A stretch of 64,000 nucleotides of DNA, from positions 2,046,001 through 2,110,000 of the forward strand of contig NZ_CP053835.1 of the NCBI RefSeq assembly GCF_013201725.1, written 5' to 3'. This stretch comes from Arcobacter defluvii. GTDB lineage: Bacteria; Campylobacterota; Campylobacteria; Campylobacterales; Arcobacteraceae. The position numbers and the translations under genes were made by a program. Shown piece after piece: positions 18,904 through 28,399 of the stretch (the stretch's first letter is position 1; each line of letters opens with the position of its first letter). Below the pieces are notes generated by a model. The model ran no database searches and was not told the origin of the DNA. It was given only the letters and a program-made list of their open reading frames with translations.

Positions 18904-19287
18904 ATGATTCTTGGGAAATGCCCATATTGCAATGGAAAAGTAATAGCTATAAAAACTACTGCACATGGCAAAAAAGTAAATCTTTACACTTGTGAAAATG
19001 CAAAAAAAGAGTATGATGAAAGTGAATCTTTTGTTTTCACAGCAGATTCTACTTGTACTTTTAGAGTTTATTCAAATGTTTTTTTAAAATGGAATAAAAG
19101 AAGTTTTTCTAAATATGAAATGAAAAAATTATTAGAAGAAGATCAAGTTATTGTAAGACTTCATGGAAGACGAGGAACAAGTGAATATTTCAAATATGTA
19201 ATAACAGATAAAGAGTATGGAATTTCTATTTTATGGGATGAAGAAGTTTCAAAAAAAGAGGAAGAAGAGTTTTTAATCTCTTCTTGA
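18904..19287 (+). CDS. Small zinc-ribbon protein resembling a topoisomerase III C-terminal repeat
   Basis: 127 residues. Begins with CPYCNGKVIA, has a further cysteine at LYTCEN and ends the finger with STCTFRVY, followed by FSKYEMKKLLEEDQV and a short beta-rich tail. This order (zinc ribbon, then a segment ending before a Leu-rich helix) resembles the C-terminal zinc repeats of topoisomerase I/III, here as a free-standing protein; the match is from pattern, so only tentative. ATG follows a TTTAGGAG site. Its last 15 bases overlap the convergent parvulin gene. Confidence 0.65.
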   Translation: MILGKCPYCNGKVIAIKTTAHGKKVNLYTCENAKKEYDESESFVFTADSTCTFRVYSNVFLKWNKRSFSKYEMKKLLEEDQVIVRLHGRRGTSEYFKYVITDKEYGISILWDEEVSKKEEEEFLISS

Positions 19288-19554
19288 AGTTGTTTCTAAT
19301 AAGTGGTAACCAAAGTCAGTTTTAACTGGGCCATGAACTACATTTATTGCTTCATTAAATACAACTTTATCAAATTCAGGAACCATTTGTCCTTCAAAAA
19401 AGTTACCTAAATCTCCACCTCTTGAACCTGATGGACAAGATGAATACTCTTTTGCTAAATCTTCAAATTTTTCACCTTTTGCAATTCTTTCTTTTAATTG
19501 TAAACATAACTCTTCACTATCAACTAACAAATGTCTAGCCGTTGCACTTTTCAT
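19273..19554 (-). CDS. Parvulin-type peptidyl-prolyl cis-trans isomerase
   Basis: 93 residues, a bare rotamase domain without signal peptide, like E. coli PpiC (93 aa), so cytoplasmic. Conserved elements: TARHLLV at the start, CPSGSRGGDLGNFFEGQMVP in the centre, VVHGPVKTDFGYHLLE near the end. It would accelerate prolyl isomerisation in protein folding. Its 3' end overlaps the convergent zinc-protein gene by 15 bases. Ribosome site AAAGGAAATATT precedes the ATG. Confidence 0.92.
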   Translation of the reverse strand: MKSATARHLLVDSEELCLQLKERIAKGEKFEDLAKEYSSCPSGSRGGDLGNFFEGQMVPEFDKVVFNEAINVVHGPVKTDFGYHLLETTSRRD

Positions 19555-19618
19555 AATATTTCCTTTTGTAATTTTAAATAAAAAAAGATTTTAACATAAG
19601 CTTTCTTTTGACTAATTA

Positions 19619-22021
19619 TTAATCAAAAAATTCTATTGCATTTTTACCTTGTTTTTTTGCTACATACATAGCTGTATCTGCTTGTTTAATAATATCTTTT
19701 ACACTAACACTTGAATCACTAAATAGTGTAATTCCAATACTTGGAGTTGAAACATTAATATGACCTTCAATATGAGTAATTCCATTTAAAACATTTTTTA
19801 TTTTTTCTGCAAGATTCGTTATATTTGTTTTTGCATCAATTTTATTATTACCAATATTATCAATAAGAACAATAAATTCATCTCCACCAATTCTTGCTAT
19901 TGTATCTTCATCTCTGATAACTTCTGCTATTTTTTTTGCAACCATGATAAGTAATGCATCTCCAATATCATGACCTAAAGTATCATTTACTTCTTTGAAA
20001 TTATCTAAATCAATAAAAATCAAACCACCTACTATTTTGTGTCTTACAACTTTTGTAATTGCGTGTTCTATTCTATCAAGTAACAATAATCTATTTGGTA
20101 AACCTGTTAAATTATCATGTGTTGCTTGGTACTCAAGAACTTTTTCTTTATCTTTTTGCTCACCAATATCTATATATTGTCCTAGAAAATGAGTTATTTT
20201 CCCATCTTTATCTTTAATAGCTGTAATTGTACTTCGTAAAGGGATAATTTCATCATTTGCTTTTCTATTATAAACTTCACCACTCCAAAAACCTTGAATA
20301 CGCAAACTATTCCATAATTCATCACCAAATTTACTATTTTGATGACCTGATTTAAATATTCTTGGATTTTTACCTAAAATTTCTTCTCTCGTATAACCCA
20401 TTGTCGTACAAAATGCTTGATTTACTTTTATAATTTCTCCAGCATTATTTGTAATAATCATTGGTTCACTTGATTCAAAAGCATATGAAGATAATCTTAA
20501 CTCATCTTCTTGTTTTACTCTTATTTCTTCATATTCAATTTTTTCTAAACAATGTGTTACATCATTTACTAATTTATCAAATAAAATTTCAACTTCTTGA
20601 TCAAAAAAGTTTAATTCATTTGAATAAATAACTAATGTTCCAACTATTTGATTAAATTTTTTTATAGGGAATGTTGCCATTGAATTGATATTTAATTCAT
20701 CAGCATTTTCATAAAAAACAGAAATATTTTTTTCTTTAAAATTATTTATTATGATATTTGTTTCCCATTTTATAGTCTTTGAAATTATATTATCTTTAGT
20801 TTTATCGTGATATTTATCCATTTGAGTAATAATTTTATCTTTTAACTTTCCTTCATTTGCAATTATTTCTTTATCACTTAAATCGTATATAAAACAAAAC
20901 TGCAAATTTTCATTTTCCAATAATAATTCACAAATATTTGAATATAACCTTTTTTTATCAAAAGTTTTTAATAAAAATTTATTGGCTTGGTTTAATAATT
21001 CATAAATTTCTTTATGTTTTTGAACTTTATAAAAACTTTTTTGTTCATTAAAAATTATATTTCTTAAAACAAAAAGTAATGAAATCAATGTAGAAAAACA
21101 AACAAATAAAAAGATTAAACTCTTATTTCTTTCGACTATAATATCATCTTCATATTTCATTGCTGTTTTTTCTATTGAATAGATTAAATTGTTATAAATA
21201 TTTGATAAATAATCTATATTTTCATTTGAGATATATTCCCAATCTTCAAATTTGAAGTCACTATTTTTTTCAATTTTATTTTTAATATTATTTCTCAAAA
21301 TAAAAATTTTGTTTAAATAATCTTCATTAAACTTTATATTAAAGTTTTGTAAAGAACTTAAACTATGAACATTATAAAAAGAATCTTTATTTATCTCCTG
21401 AATTGAGTAATTTCTTAAAAAAATATCATATAGTTTATCATCTAGTTTTTTTTCTTCTAAATAAATTTTTATAATACTTTTTTCAATATAACTTGCTTCT
21501 TTAAAATTTAGAAAATCTACAACATTTGATAAATCTGTATTAAACTCTATTGCAAATTTAATCGGTTTCATTAGAGATAAAGAGTTTAATAAAACTCTAT
21601 TTATTACGTTATAACCTTCAAAAACTTCATCTATAGATATCGAAAAATTATCTATTTTATTTCTAAAATCATCTATTTTTTTTATATCAATTTTAAATTG
21701 ATTGAATTTACTTTCTAAATTTAGATTTTTAACAATATTTATTAGATTATTATAAGATTTTGTTGTTTCATTTTGTTGCTTTTCAAGTTGGGGAAATTCA
21801 TTTCTTAATAAAAAATATTTAACTGACAAATCTCTTTCTTCTTCAAAATTTGAAATCAATTTTTCCACAGATTTAAGGTAAGTTAAATTATCATAAGTAT
21901 CATCAATTTCTTTTGTAAGTTCAACTTTTTCAAGAACTAAAACTGAACTAAAATACAAAATTCCTAGAGCAGGAAGTGTAAAAATAATAATTATTTTAAG
22001 AAATAATGTATTCTTTAACAA
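19619..22021 (-). CDS. Membrane diguanylate cyclase with GAF and PAS domains
   Basis: 800 residues. Transmembrane helices at about 7-29 and 300-320 bracket a helical periplasmic sensor (DAHL-like or other all-alpha type). A GAF-like domain spans about 335-490, PAS-PAC about 500-625, and GGDEF about 640-800. The GGDEF motif (712-716, RIGGDEF) is intact, and RDED five residues before it is a complete RxxD product-inhibition site, so active c-di-GMP synthesis with feedback is expected. No EAL domain. Transcribed alone, upstream of no obvious partner. Confidence 0.92.
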   Translation of the reverse strand: MLKNTLFLKIIIIFTLPALGILYFSSVLVLEKVELTKEIDDTYDNLTYLKSVEKLISNFEEERDLSVKYFLLRNEFPQLEKQQNETTKSYNNLINIVKNLNLESKFNQFKIDIKKIDDFRNKIDNFSISIDEVFEGYNVINRVLLNSLSLMKPIKFAIEFNTDLSNVVDFLNFKEASYIEKSIIKIYLEEKKLDDKLYDIFLRNYSIQEINKDSFYNVHSLSSLQNFNIKFNEDYLNKIFILRNNIKNKIEKNSDFKFEDWEYISNENIDYLSNIYNNLIYSIEKTAMKYEDDIIVERNKSLIFLFVCFSTLISLLFVLRNIIFNEQKSFYKVQKHKEIYELLNQANKFLLKTFDKKRLYSNICELLLENENLQFCFIYDLSDKEIIANEGKLKDKIITQMDKYHDKTKDNIISKTIKWETNIIINNFKEKNISVFYENADELNINSMATFPIKKFNQIVGTLVIYSNELNFFDQEVEILFDKLVNDVTHCLEKIEYEEIRVKQEDELRLSSYAFESSEPMIITNNAGEIIKVNQAFCTTMGYTREEILGKNPRIFKSGHQNSKFGDELWNSLRIQGFWSGEVYNRKANDEIIPLRSTITAIKDKDGKITHFLGQYIDIGEQKDKEKVLEYQATHDNLTGLPNRLLLLDRIEHAITKVVRHKIVGGLIFIDLDNFKEVNDTLGHDIGDALLIMVAKKIAEVIRDEDTIARIGGDEFIVLIDNIGNNKIDAKTNITNLAEKIKNVLNGITHIEGHINVSTPSIGITLFSDSSVSVKDIIKQADTAMYVAKKQGKNAIEFFD

Positions 22022-22107
22022 TATATTTCCTTTTATTCTTTAATTTTGATTATATCTTATTTAAATTAATATAAATGAAAAAATTGAATAATTTAACTTA
22101 GAAATAC

Positions 22108-23475
22108 CTATTTTTCATAAATACGATAATATTTTCCTTTGATTTTTGTCTTTAATAATTTTTCCAAAACATAAATAATTTTTTCTTTATTGATTGCAAC
22201 ATATGAAGAAAAATCTAAAATATCAATTTTTCCTATATCATCTTTTTGCAAACCAATTCCAGCAGTTAATGCACCTAAAATATCACCTGCTCTTAATTTC
22301 TGTTTTTTTCCACCATTTATAAAAATTGTTCTCAAATTAGAATCTATTTTATATGATATATCATCTTCAATAGTAGAGATATCTTCTTCTTTAATATCAG
22401 AAAATTTCTCTTTTATAATTTCAACTTTGTCTAATTCATCTTTTGTGTATAAAGAAATTGCTAATCCACCTTTTCCAGCACGTGCTGTTCTTCCGATTCT
22501 ATGAGTATGTATTTTTTCATCCAATGATAAATCATAATTAATTACCAAATCCACATCATCAATATGAAGCCCTCGTGAAGCAACATCTGTAGCTATCAAA
22601 ATTGGATAAGATTTGTTAGAAAATAATATTATTGTTTCATCTCTTTGTTTTTGTTCTAAATCTGAATGAAGTGTTAAAACATCTAAACCCATATCATATA
22701 AATCATCTGCTAATTTATCACAAGTTATTTTCATATTACAAAAGATTAAAATTGATTTTGCTTTATTTGAAGAAATTAAAGCAGGAATTATAGATGTTTT
22801 ATTCTCATCAAAAATTTCATAAAATTTTTGATTTATTGTAGTTTTTATTTCATCTTCTACTTTTACTAAAGTTGGTTCTACTAAAATACTAGAAGCTAGA
22901 TTTTCAATATTTTTTTCAAAAGTTGCAGAAAAAAGTAGTGTTTGTCTTTTTTTAGGTAAAGTATTTATTATCTCAATAATATCATCATAAAATCCCATAT
23001 CTAGCATTTTATCAGCTTCATCTAAAACTAAAGTATTTATATTTTCTAAAGAAATATTATTTTCTTTTATATGTTTTAAAACTCTTCCAGGAGTTGCCAC
23101 TACTATATGTGCTCCATGAAATAAAGATAAAGCTTGTGGTTTAAAAGGCATTCCACCACAAAGTGTTAGAACTTTTATATTATGAATATGCCGAGAAAGT
23201 TTTCTTAATTCTTGAGCTATTTGATTTGCAAGCTCTCTTGTCGGAGCTAAAATCAAAGATTGTACTTTAAACTCTTTTACTTTTAATTTATTTATTATTG
23301 GTATACAAAAAGCAACTGTTTTACCTGAACCAGTTTTTGCTTGAGCTATTAAATCTTTATTTTCTAAACTAAAAGGTAAACTTTTTTGCTGAATTGTGGT
23401 CATTTCAGTATATGACAAAGAATCTAAATTTGATAAAAACTCTTTTGATAAATTTAATTGTGAAAATTTTTTCAT
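22108..23475 (-). CDS. dbpA: DEAD-box RNA helicase DbpA
   Basis: 455 residues (E. coli DbpA: 457). Q motif near Q29, Walker A AKTGSGKT (46-53), PTRELA, TPGR, DEAD (152-155), SAT, and HRIGRTARAG are all present. The C-terminal 75 residues form the DbpA RNA-binding domain (LGALTAGIGLQKDDIGKIDI), which in the family binds hairpin 92 of 23S rRNA. Role: late assembly of the 50S subunit. Last gene of a tight operon: hypothetical, dedA, dbpA, with 2-3 base gaps. Confidence 0.93.
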   Translation of the reverse strand: MKKFSQLNLSKEFLSNLDSLSYTEMTTIQQKSLPFSLENKDLIAQAKTGSGKTVAFCIPIINKLKVKEFKVQSLILAPTRELANQIAQELRKLSRHIHNIKVLTLCGGMPFKPQALSLFHGAHIVVATPGRVLKHIKENNISLENINTLVLDEADKMLDMGFYDDIIEIINTLPKKRQTLLFSATFEKNIENLASSILVEPTLVKVEDEIKTTINQKFYEIFDENKTSIIPALISSNKAKSILIFCNMKITCDKLADDLYDMGLDVLTLHSDLEQKQRDETIILFSNKSYPILIATDVASRGLHIDDVDLVINYDLSLDEKIHTHRIGRTARAGKGGLAISLYTKDELDKVEIIKEKFSDIKEEDISTIEDDISYKIDSNLRTIFINGGKKQKLRAGDILGALTAGIGLQKDDIGKIDILDFSSYVAINKEKIIYVLEKLLKTKIKGKYYRIYEK

Positions 23476-23477
23476 TA

Positions 23478-24014
23478 TTATTTCTCAATTCTTTTGAAAA
23501 GATATGAAATTAATAAGAAAACTACTAACACAATGCCTAAACCTACATATTTAAAATCATCACTTAAACTTAATATATATTCTCCTGCTGTAAAACTTAA
23601 ATATCCAATTATACAAGCCCATAAAATAGTTGCAAAAATATTTAATATTGCAAATTTTGTAGCTGAATATTTTGTAAGTCCCATTGCAAGAGGTATTAAA
23701 GTTTTAATTCCATAAATATATTTTTGAATAAATACTACAAAAGAGCCATATTTTCTCATCATTAAATGTGCTAATGCAATTTTTCTTCCATATTTTTTCA
23801 TCATATCTTTTGCATAATTTTTATTTTTTCTAGCTATTAAAAATAAAAATTGATCACCTAAAAAGTTAGAAATACCTGCAACTAAAATAGAAATATAAAT
23901 ATTTAAATCTCCAGCATAAGATAAAACACCTGCAAATATAAGTCCAACAAATCCTCCACCAAAAGAGTATAAAAAAAGAGCTAAGTAACCCCAATCTTGA
24001 ATAAATTGTTCCAT
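23478..24014 (-). CDS. DedA-family membrane protein
   Basis: 178 residues with four to five hydrophobic segments (around 10-35, 40-62, 105-130, 130-150, 155-175). The pattern GGGFVGLIFAGVLSYAGDLN and ISNFLGDQFLFLIAR, then GLTKYSATKFAILN, fits the DedA/SNARE-associated family, implicated in lipid (undecaprenyl phosphate or phospholipid) flipping and membrane homeostasis. It is a short version lacking the longer C-terminal domain. Second gene of the hypothetical-dedA-dbpA operon. Confidence 0.83.
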   Translation of the reverse strand: MEQFIQDWGYLALFLYSFGGGFVGLIFAGVLSYAGDLNIYISILVAGISNFLGDQFLFLIARKNKNYAKDMMKKYGRKIALAHLMMRKYGSFVVFIQKYIYGIKTLIPLAMGLTKYSATKFAILNIFATILWACIIGYLSFTAGEYILSLSDDFKYVGLGIVLVVFLLISYLFKRIEK

Positions 24015-24017
24015 AAA

Positions 24018-24650
24018 TTAAATCCTAATTCCAAAAAATTCTAAAGATTCAATCACTGAATCATCTTCAATATCTATTAGATTATTTTTTATATTTTCTC
24101 TTGCCTTATCGATAATAAAATTTTTCACTTTTATTTTTACATCTTCTAAATCATCAACTATTACAAAACCACTAAATTGAATCTCATTGTCATAACAAAG
24201 TAAAGTTCCATTGCATGATTCTTCGATAAATTCACTGAGTTCTCTGTAATTAATTTCTAAATCACTTGCATGCCAACCGTAATTTTCCAAAACTTTATCT
24301 TCAAATATCTCTACACCATCACTTTGATGATCGAAATAAAGCATATTTTCTTTATTCATATCAATAATATTCTGCCAATTCATAACAGGTTTTATTTTAC
24401 AAACTGTTCCAACAATAGTTGGTTTATAATCTGTTAGAAGTGTAGTTGCCATTGTTTTTGCATCTAAAATAGATGACAATTGTTGAAGATTTGTATTTTT
24501 ATAAATAACTGCTTTTTTCTTTGTATCCTCTAAATTTGTATAAATATTTCCATCAACATCAATAATAATTTTAGATTTTGAAGCATATAAATTTAAAATT
24601 TGTGTTATATCAATATTTAGCTCTAAATCTTTTATATTAATTTTTCTCAT
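24018..24650 (-). CDS. Hypothetical cytoplasmic protein, first gene of dedA-dbpA operon
   Basis: 210 residues, not recognised. No signal peptide or membrane helix; alternating strands and helices, acidic overall. Segments SDGVEIFEDKVLENYGWH and GTLLCYDNEIQFSGFVIV may mark two small domains. The stop is 3 bases before the dedA start, so it is almost certainly cotranscribed with dedA and dbpA. Coding is supported by length and context; function unknown. Confidence 0.68.
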   Translation of the reverse strand: MRKINIKDLELNIDITQILNLYASKSKIIIDVDGNIYTNLEDTKKKAVIYKNTNLQQLSSILDAKTMATTLLTDYKPTIVGTVCKIKPVMNWQNIIDMNKENMLYFDHQSDGVEIFEDKVLENYGWHASDLEINYRELSEFIEESCNGTLLCYDNEIQFSGFVIVDDLEDVKIKVKNFIIDKARENIKNNLIDIEDDSVIESLEFFGIRI

Positions 24651-24783
24651 TTTTAATCTTCCAATAATTAAATTTATAGGATTCTATCGTAAAGTTAATT
24701 AAATATTGAGTTTAATAATATTTATTCAAATTGTATAAAAGTTTAATCATTTTTTTATATTTCTTAAAGTTAGTTTATATATA

Positions 24784-26055
24784 ATGAAGCACTTTTATCT
24801 ACCTAAAATGGGGGATTTATTGATAATTAGAAACATTATATCTTCTTTATTCAAAGATAAAAAAATCAAAACTCTATTTTTAGTAGATATTCTTTATATG
24901 AAAGATTTAAATGCCATTTATAATTTTGATAATGGCGATTTTATTATCAAACAACTAAATGAAATTTTAATCACTAAAACAAAAAATTCTATTCCAAGAA
25001 CTCTTAATAGAAAAATTTCAGTAAAGATAAAAAATACTCATGCAGATGTTTTTGAAATACTGCTGTATGATGATTTAACAATTGAAGAGATTATTATAAT
25101 AAAAAATCTAATTTATGAAAATGTTGTATCTAATGATTTTAAACTTTTAGATAAAAATTTATCAATTAATATTGATGTAACTATTGGTTGCTCAAAAAGT
25201 GCAGAAAAACAGATAAAATCATATGCTGAAAAAGCTTTACATGAAGCAAAATTAAACTATCTACACTATATGTATTTTGATTCTTTCTTATATAAAAATG
25301 AGTTTGTTAATAAAGATTTATTAGATATTTTAAATCATAATATAAACAATAATTTAGTTGAACCTTACTTTCAAGCAATTATGGATAATCAGTCAAATAA
25401 TATTGTTAAATATGAAGCTTTAATGAGGATTTTTGATAAAGATGGAAATATGTTGATGCCAAATGTTTTCATTCACAAAGCAAAAAAATCAAGACTTTAT
25501 CAGAAACTAATGGAAATTTTATTTGATAAAATCATCGTTTATATAGAAAAATATAAAATTCATATTAGCGTAAATTTAGATTATACAGATATTTTAAATC
25601 CCCAAATAAAAAGAACTCTTCTTTCTAAAATTAAAACAAAAAATGTTGGTTCATATATAACTTTTGAAGTATTAGAAAGTGAAAAAGTATCTAACTTCAA
25701 TCTAGTAAATGATTTTATAAAAGAAGCAAGAATTTATGGAGTAAAAATTGCAATAGATGATTTTGGTACAGGTTTTTCAAACTATGAAAATATTTTAAAT
25801 TTAGATATTGATTATATAAAAATTGATGGTTCTTTAATAAAAAAAATTGATGAAGCGATATATTTAAACTTGATAAAAAGTATTGTTTTATTTTCAAAAC
25901 AACAAAATATAAAAATTGTTGCAGAGTTTGTTAGTGATTTAAAAACATTGCGTTATGTAAAAAATATAGGAATTGATTTTTCACAAGGTTATCATATAGG
26001 AAAACCAATGTGCATAGAAGAACTTTTAGGAGTTAAAAATGAAAAGAAAACTTGA
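24784..26055 (+). CDS. Degenerate GGDEF-EAL protein, probable c-di-GMP phosphodiesterase
   Basis: 423 residues, soluble. Residues 20-165 have the GGDEF fold outline (FLVDILYMKDLNAIYNFDNGD resembles the first half) but the signature position reads HADVFEI, so no cyclase activity is expected. The EAL domain (about 185-420) retains YEALMRI, VNLD, FEVLESE, DDFGTGFSN and KIDGSLI, ending GYHIGKP, so hydrolysis is plausible. The upstream ribosome site is weak; the ATG at 24808 is an alternative start. The 3' end overlaps the next gene by 17 bases, coupling it to a second degenerate GGDEF protein. Confidence 0.85.
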   Translation: MKHFYLPKMGDLLIIRNIISSLFKDKKIKTLFLVDILYMKDLNAIYNFDNGDFIIKQLNEILITKTKNSIPRTLNRKISVKIKNTHADVFEILLYDDLTIEEIIIIKNLIYENVVSNDFKLLDKNLSINIDVTIGCSKSAEKQIKSYAEKALHEAKLNYLHYMYFDSFLYKNEFVNKDLLDILNHNINNNLVEPYFQAIMDNQSNNIVKYEALMRIFDKDGNMLMPNVFIHKAKKSRLYQKLMEILFDKIIVYIEKYKIHISVNLDYTDILNPQIKRTLLSKIKTKNVGSYITFEVLESEKVSNFNLVNDFIKEARIYGVKIAIDDFGTGFSNYENILNLDIDYIKIDGSLIKKIDEAIYLNLIKSIVLFSKQQNIKIVAEFVSDLKTLRYVKNIGIDFSQGYHIGKPMCIEELLGVKNEKKT

Positions 26056-26824
26056 AAAAATAACTAATTCAACAATCAATGAATTGTTAAATAATGAGAT
26101 AATTTTGCCATCTTTGTATTTTGAAAGATTTAATTATCACGCAAAAGAAGTAGAAGTAAATTTAGATGATGAAAACTTCCAAAAAGAGATAAATGAACTT
26201 TTGATTCAAGACTATAAAAATATTGAGAAATATATAAATTTAATCACTTCAAGTGTAAATGAACTAAAAAATGAAACAAAAAATGCAAGCACTGCTATTT
26301 TAAATAAAGATAGTGATACTTTGTCAGATATTTATAAAAAAATGATAACTCTTGAAAAAGAAATAGAACTTTTAAATAATGAATTATTTATTGATGAAAC
26401 AACAAAAACTTATAATAGAAAATGGTTATATAGCAAATTTTTAAATGAAAATCTTTATTTTAAAGATAATGGAATTTGTACATTAGTTGATATAATTGAT
26501 TATGAATATATCCAAAAAGAGTATGGAGAATTATTAGCCAAAAATTTTCTAATTTTTGTAATAAATTTTATTTCTCAGAAATTAAAAGATGAAAATTATG
26601 ATTTTTATATAACTAGATATTTTGATGATAAATTTTTTATCTTTATTCTAAATGAAAACCAAAGTTCAATCGTAAATTATCTATTAAATTTAGAGCAAAT
26701 GCTTTTAAATACAACTCTGAAAAGTCACTCAGGATTATATATAAAAGCAAATTATAAATTTAAAGTAGAAAGTTTTTCAACAAAAGATGAATCAAAATCA
26801 GTTTTTGAAAAGCTACTTAACTGA
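26039..26824 (+). CDS. Degenerate GGDEF-domain protein coupled to the EAL protein
   Basis: 261 residues. N-terminal half is helical (coiled coil about 60-115). From about 118 a GGDEF-like domain starts with DETTKTYNRKWL (the classic D.LT.L.NR segment) and has RYFDDKFFIFI where RYGGDEF should be, so the signature is FDDKF. No I-site is seen. A non-catalytic, possibly GTP- or partner-binding domain is likely. Overlaps the EAL gene by 17 bases, so the two proteins are probably made together; its own 3' end overlaps the convergent pxpC by 8 bases. AGGAG lies 6 bases before the ATG. Confidence 0.78.
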   Translation: MKRKLEKITNSTINELLNNEIILPSLYFERFNYHAKEVEVNLDDENFQKEINELLIQDYKNIEKYINLITSSVNELKNETKNASTAILNKDSDTLSDIYKKMITLEKEIELLNNELFIDETTKTYNRKWLYSKFLNENLYFKDNGICTLVDIIDYEYIQKEYGELLAKNFLIFVINFISQKLKDENYDFYITRYFDDKFFIFILNENQSSIVNYLLNLEQMLLNTTLKSHSGLYIKANYKFKVESFSTKDESKSVFEKLLN

Positions 26825-27728
26825 AAAAAGTATAAAACCTTTTTTCTTCTTCAACAGCTTCTTTATAAGAAATCTCTTCAAATCTAATTTTCGTATTTGC
26901 TTTTGCTTGGGAAAGTTTAAAACAATCTATTCCTAAAACAACCCCAATTTTTGGATAACCACCGATTGTTTGTCTATCCTTTAATAAAACTATTGGTTGT
27001 CCATCACTTGGTATTTGAATACTTCCAAAAGCAATTGCTTCTGAGATAATTCCATTTATCTCACACTTTATAGCCTCACCACTTAGCTTTGCTGCCATTC
27101 TATTAAAATCATTTGTTACTAAATAAGTTGAAGTTAAAAACTTCTTTTTTTCTTCATCTAAAAAGTAGTTTTCTTGATAAGAAAATAACACTCTTAAAGT
27201 CAAATTATCTTCATATTTTGGAATAAACTCTTCTTTTACTTTCATTGTATAGTTAAAATTAGAACTATTAAAAGGCAAAATATCACCTTTTTTTAGCTTA
27301 TTTCCATCAACTCCACCAAGATTTTCTTTTATTGTTACACTATTACTTCCAAACTCTTTTTTTATATTAAAACCACCAAAAACTGCTAAATAAACCCTAT
27401 TTCCACTTAGGATTTTTCCTATTTTTATGATGTCATTTTTTTTGATATTATAACTTTGCCAAAGCTCTTTTTTTTCATCATTTATAAAAAATTCACAACT
27501 AGCACCAGTGATTGAGATTTGAGTATTTTCATTTGCTTTAAAAATCACATTTGAAAAAGCTATTTCTAAAATATTTGTATCTAAAGAGTTTTTTAAAAGT
27601 CTGTTTGCCCAAAAATAAGCATACTCATCCATCACACCAGAATTTGTAACTCCAATATGTGCATAGCCAAATCTTCCCCTATCTTGAATAGTTACAAAAA
27701 GAGGATTATTTATGATTTCTAAACTCAT
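26817..27728 (-). CDS. pxpC: 5-oxoprolinase subunit C (KipA/biotin-dependent carboxyltransferase-like)
   Basis: 303 residues, family of about 300. Recognised by VTIQDRGRFGYAHIGVTNSGVMDEYAYFWANRLL at the N-terminus (given here only as a description of positions 10-43), GASCEFFIND, and the C-terminal LLKDRQTIGGYPKIG. With PxpA and PxpB it opens 5-oxoproline to glutamate using ATP. ATG overlaps the pxpB stop by 4 bases. Confidence 0.93.
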   Translation of the reverse strand: MSLEIINNPLFVTIQDRGRFGYAHIGVTNSGVMDEYAYFWANRLLKNSLDTNILEIAFSNVIFKANENTQISITGASCEFFINDEKKELWQSYNIKKNDIIKIGKILSGNRVYLAVFGGFNIKKEFGSNSVTIKENLGGVDGNKLKKGDILPFNSSNFNYTMKVKEEFIPKYEDNLTLRVLFSYQENYFLDEEKKKFLTSTYLVTNDFNRMAAKLSGEAIKCEINGIISEAIAFGSIQIPSDGQPIVLLKDRQTIGGYPKIGVVLGIDCFKLSQAKANTKIRFEEISYKEAVEEEKRFYTFFS

Positions 27729-28399
27729 AAAACTCCTCCTTTGGCTAAAAATTCTTCTTTAGAAATAGGATTAAATTTTACTTTATCACCTACCCTAAGT
27801 GGAGATAATGTTTCTAAATTTTTATCAAAAAGTTCAAAAGCTGTTTTTCCTATGATATTCCAACCACCAGGACTTTGTTGTGGATAAATTGCTGTTTGAA
27901 AATCAGCTATTGCAACACTTCCTTTTGGAACTATTTTTCTAGGAGTTGAAAGTCTTGAAAATACTATTTTTTCATCAACTTTTGCTAAATATGCAAAACC
28001 TGGCAAAAATCCAATTGCATAAACATCATAAAGTTTATTTGAATGAATTTCTATAATCTCTTCTATAGTTAAAGTTGTTTTTGAGCTTAAATATTCTAAA
28101 TCAAATCCAACTTCTGTTCCATAATAAACATCTATCTCTATAATCTTTTCTTCAAAATTTTCATCTATTTCTAAATTTATATTTTGTTCTATTAAAGTTT
28201 TTAGAGTTTCAAAATCATATTTAAAAATATCAAAGCTTATAAAAATAGAAGTATAAGAAGGAATGATTTCAATAACCCCTTCCAAATTTAATTTTTTTAT
28301 ACCTAAATAGGCTTTTTTTATATCAAGTGCAATTTTTTCATCTATTAAATCTCCAAAATAGATGATAAATGAATCACAATTTACTACTTTAAAAACCAT
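27725..28399 (-). CDS. pxpB: 5-oxoprolinase subunit B (KipI-like)
   Basis: 224 residues. Family motifs: IEIHSNKLYDVYAIGFLPGF and YLAKVDE around residues 115-145, LSTPRKIVPKGSVAIADFQ, then YPQQSPGGWNIIGKT. It is the ATP-dependent partner of PxpC. A TTG at 28402 would add one residue, but the ATG at 28399 shares its A with the pxpA stop (TGATG), the normal coupled arrangement, so I chose it. Confidence 0.93.
   Translation of the reverse strand: MVFKVVNCDSFIIYFGDLIDEKIALDIKKAYLGIKKLNLEGVIEIIPSYTSIFISFDIFKYDFETLKTLIEQNINLEIDENFEEKIIEIDVYYGTEVGFDLEYLSSKTTLTIEEIIEIHSNKLYDVYAIGFLPGFAYLAKVDEKIVFSRLSTPRKIVPKGSVAIADFQTAIYPQQSPGGWNIIGKTAFELFDKNLETLSPLRVGDKVKFNPISKEEFLAKGGVL

Noticed and set aside
24804-24815. 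Run of five G near a possible alternative start of the degenerate GGDEF-EAL gene
   Set aside because: Too short for phase variation; no long poly-G or poly-C tract was seen anywhere in the window.
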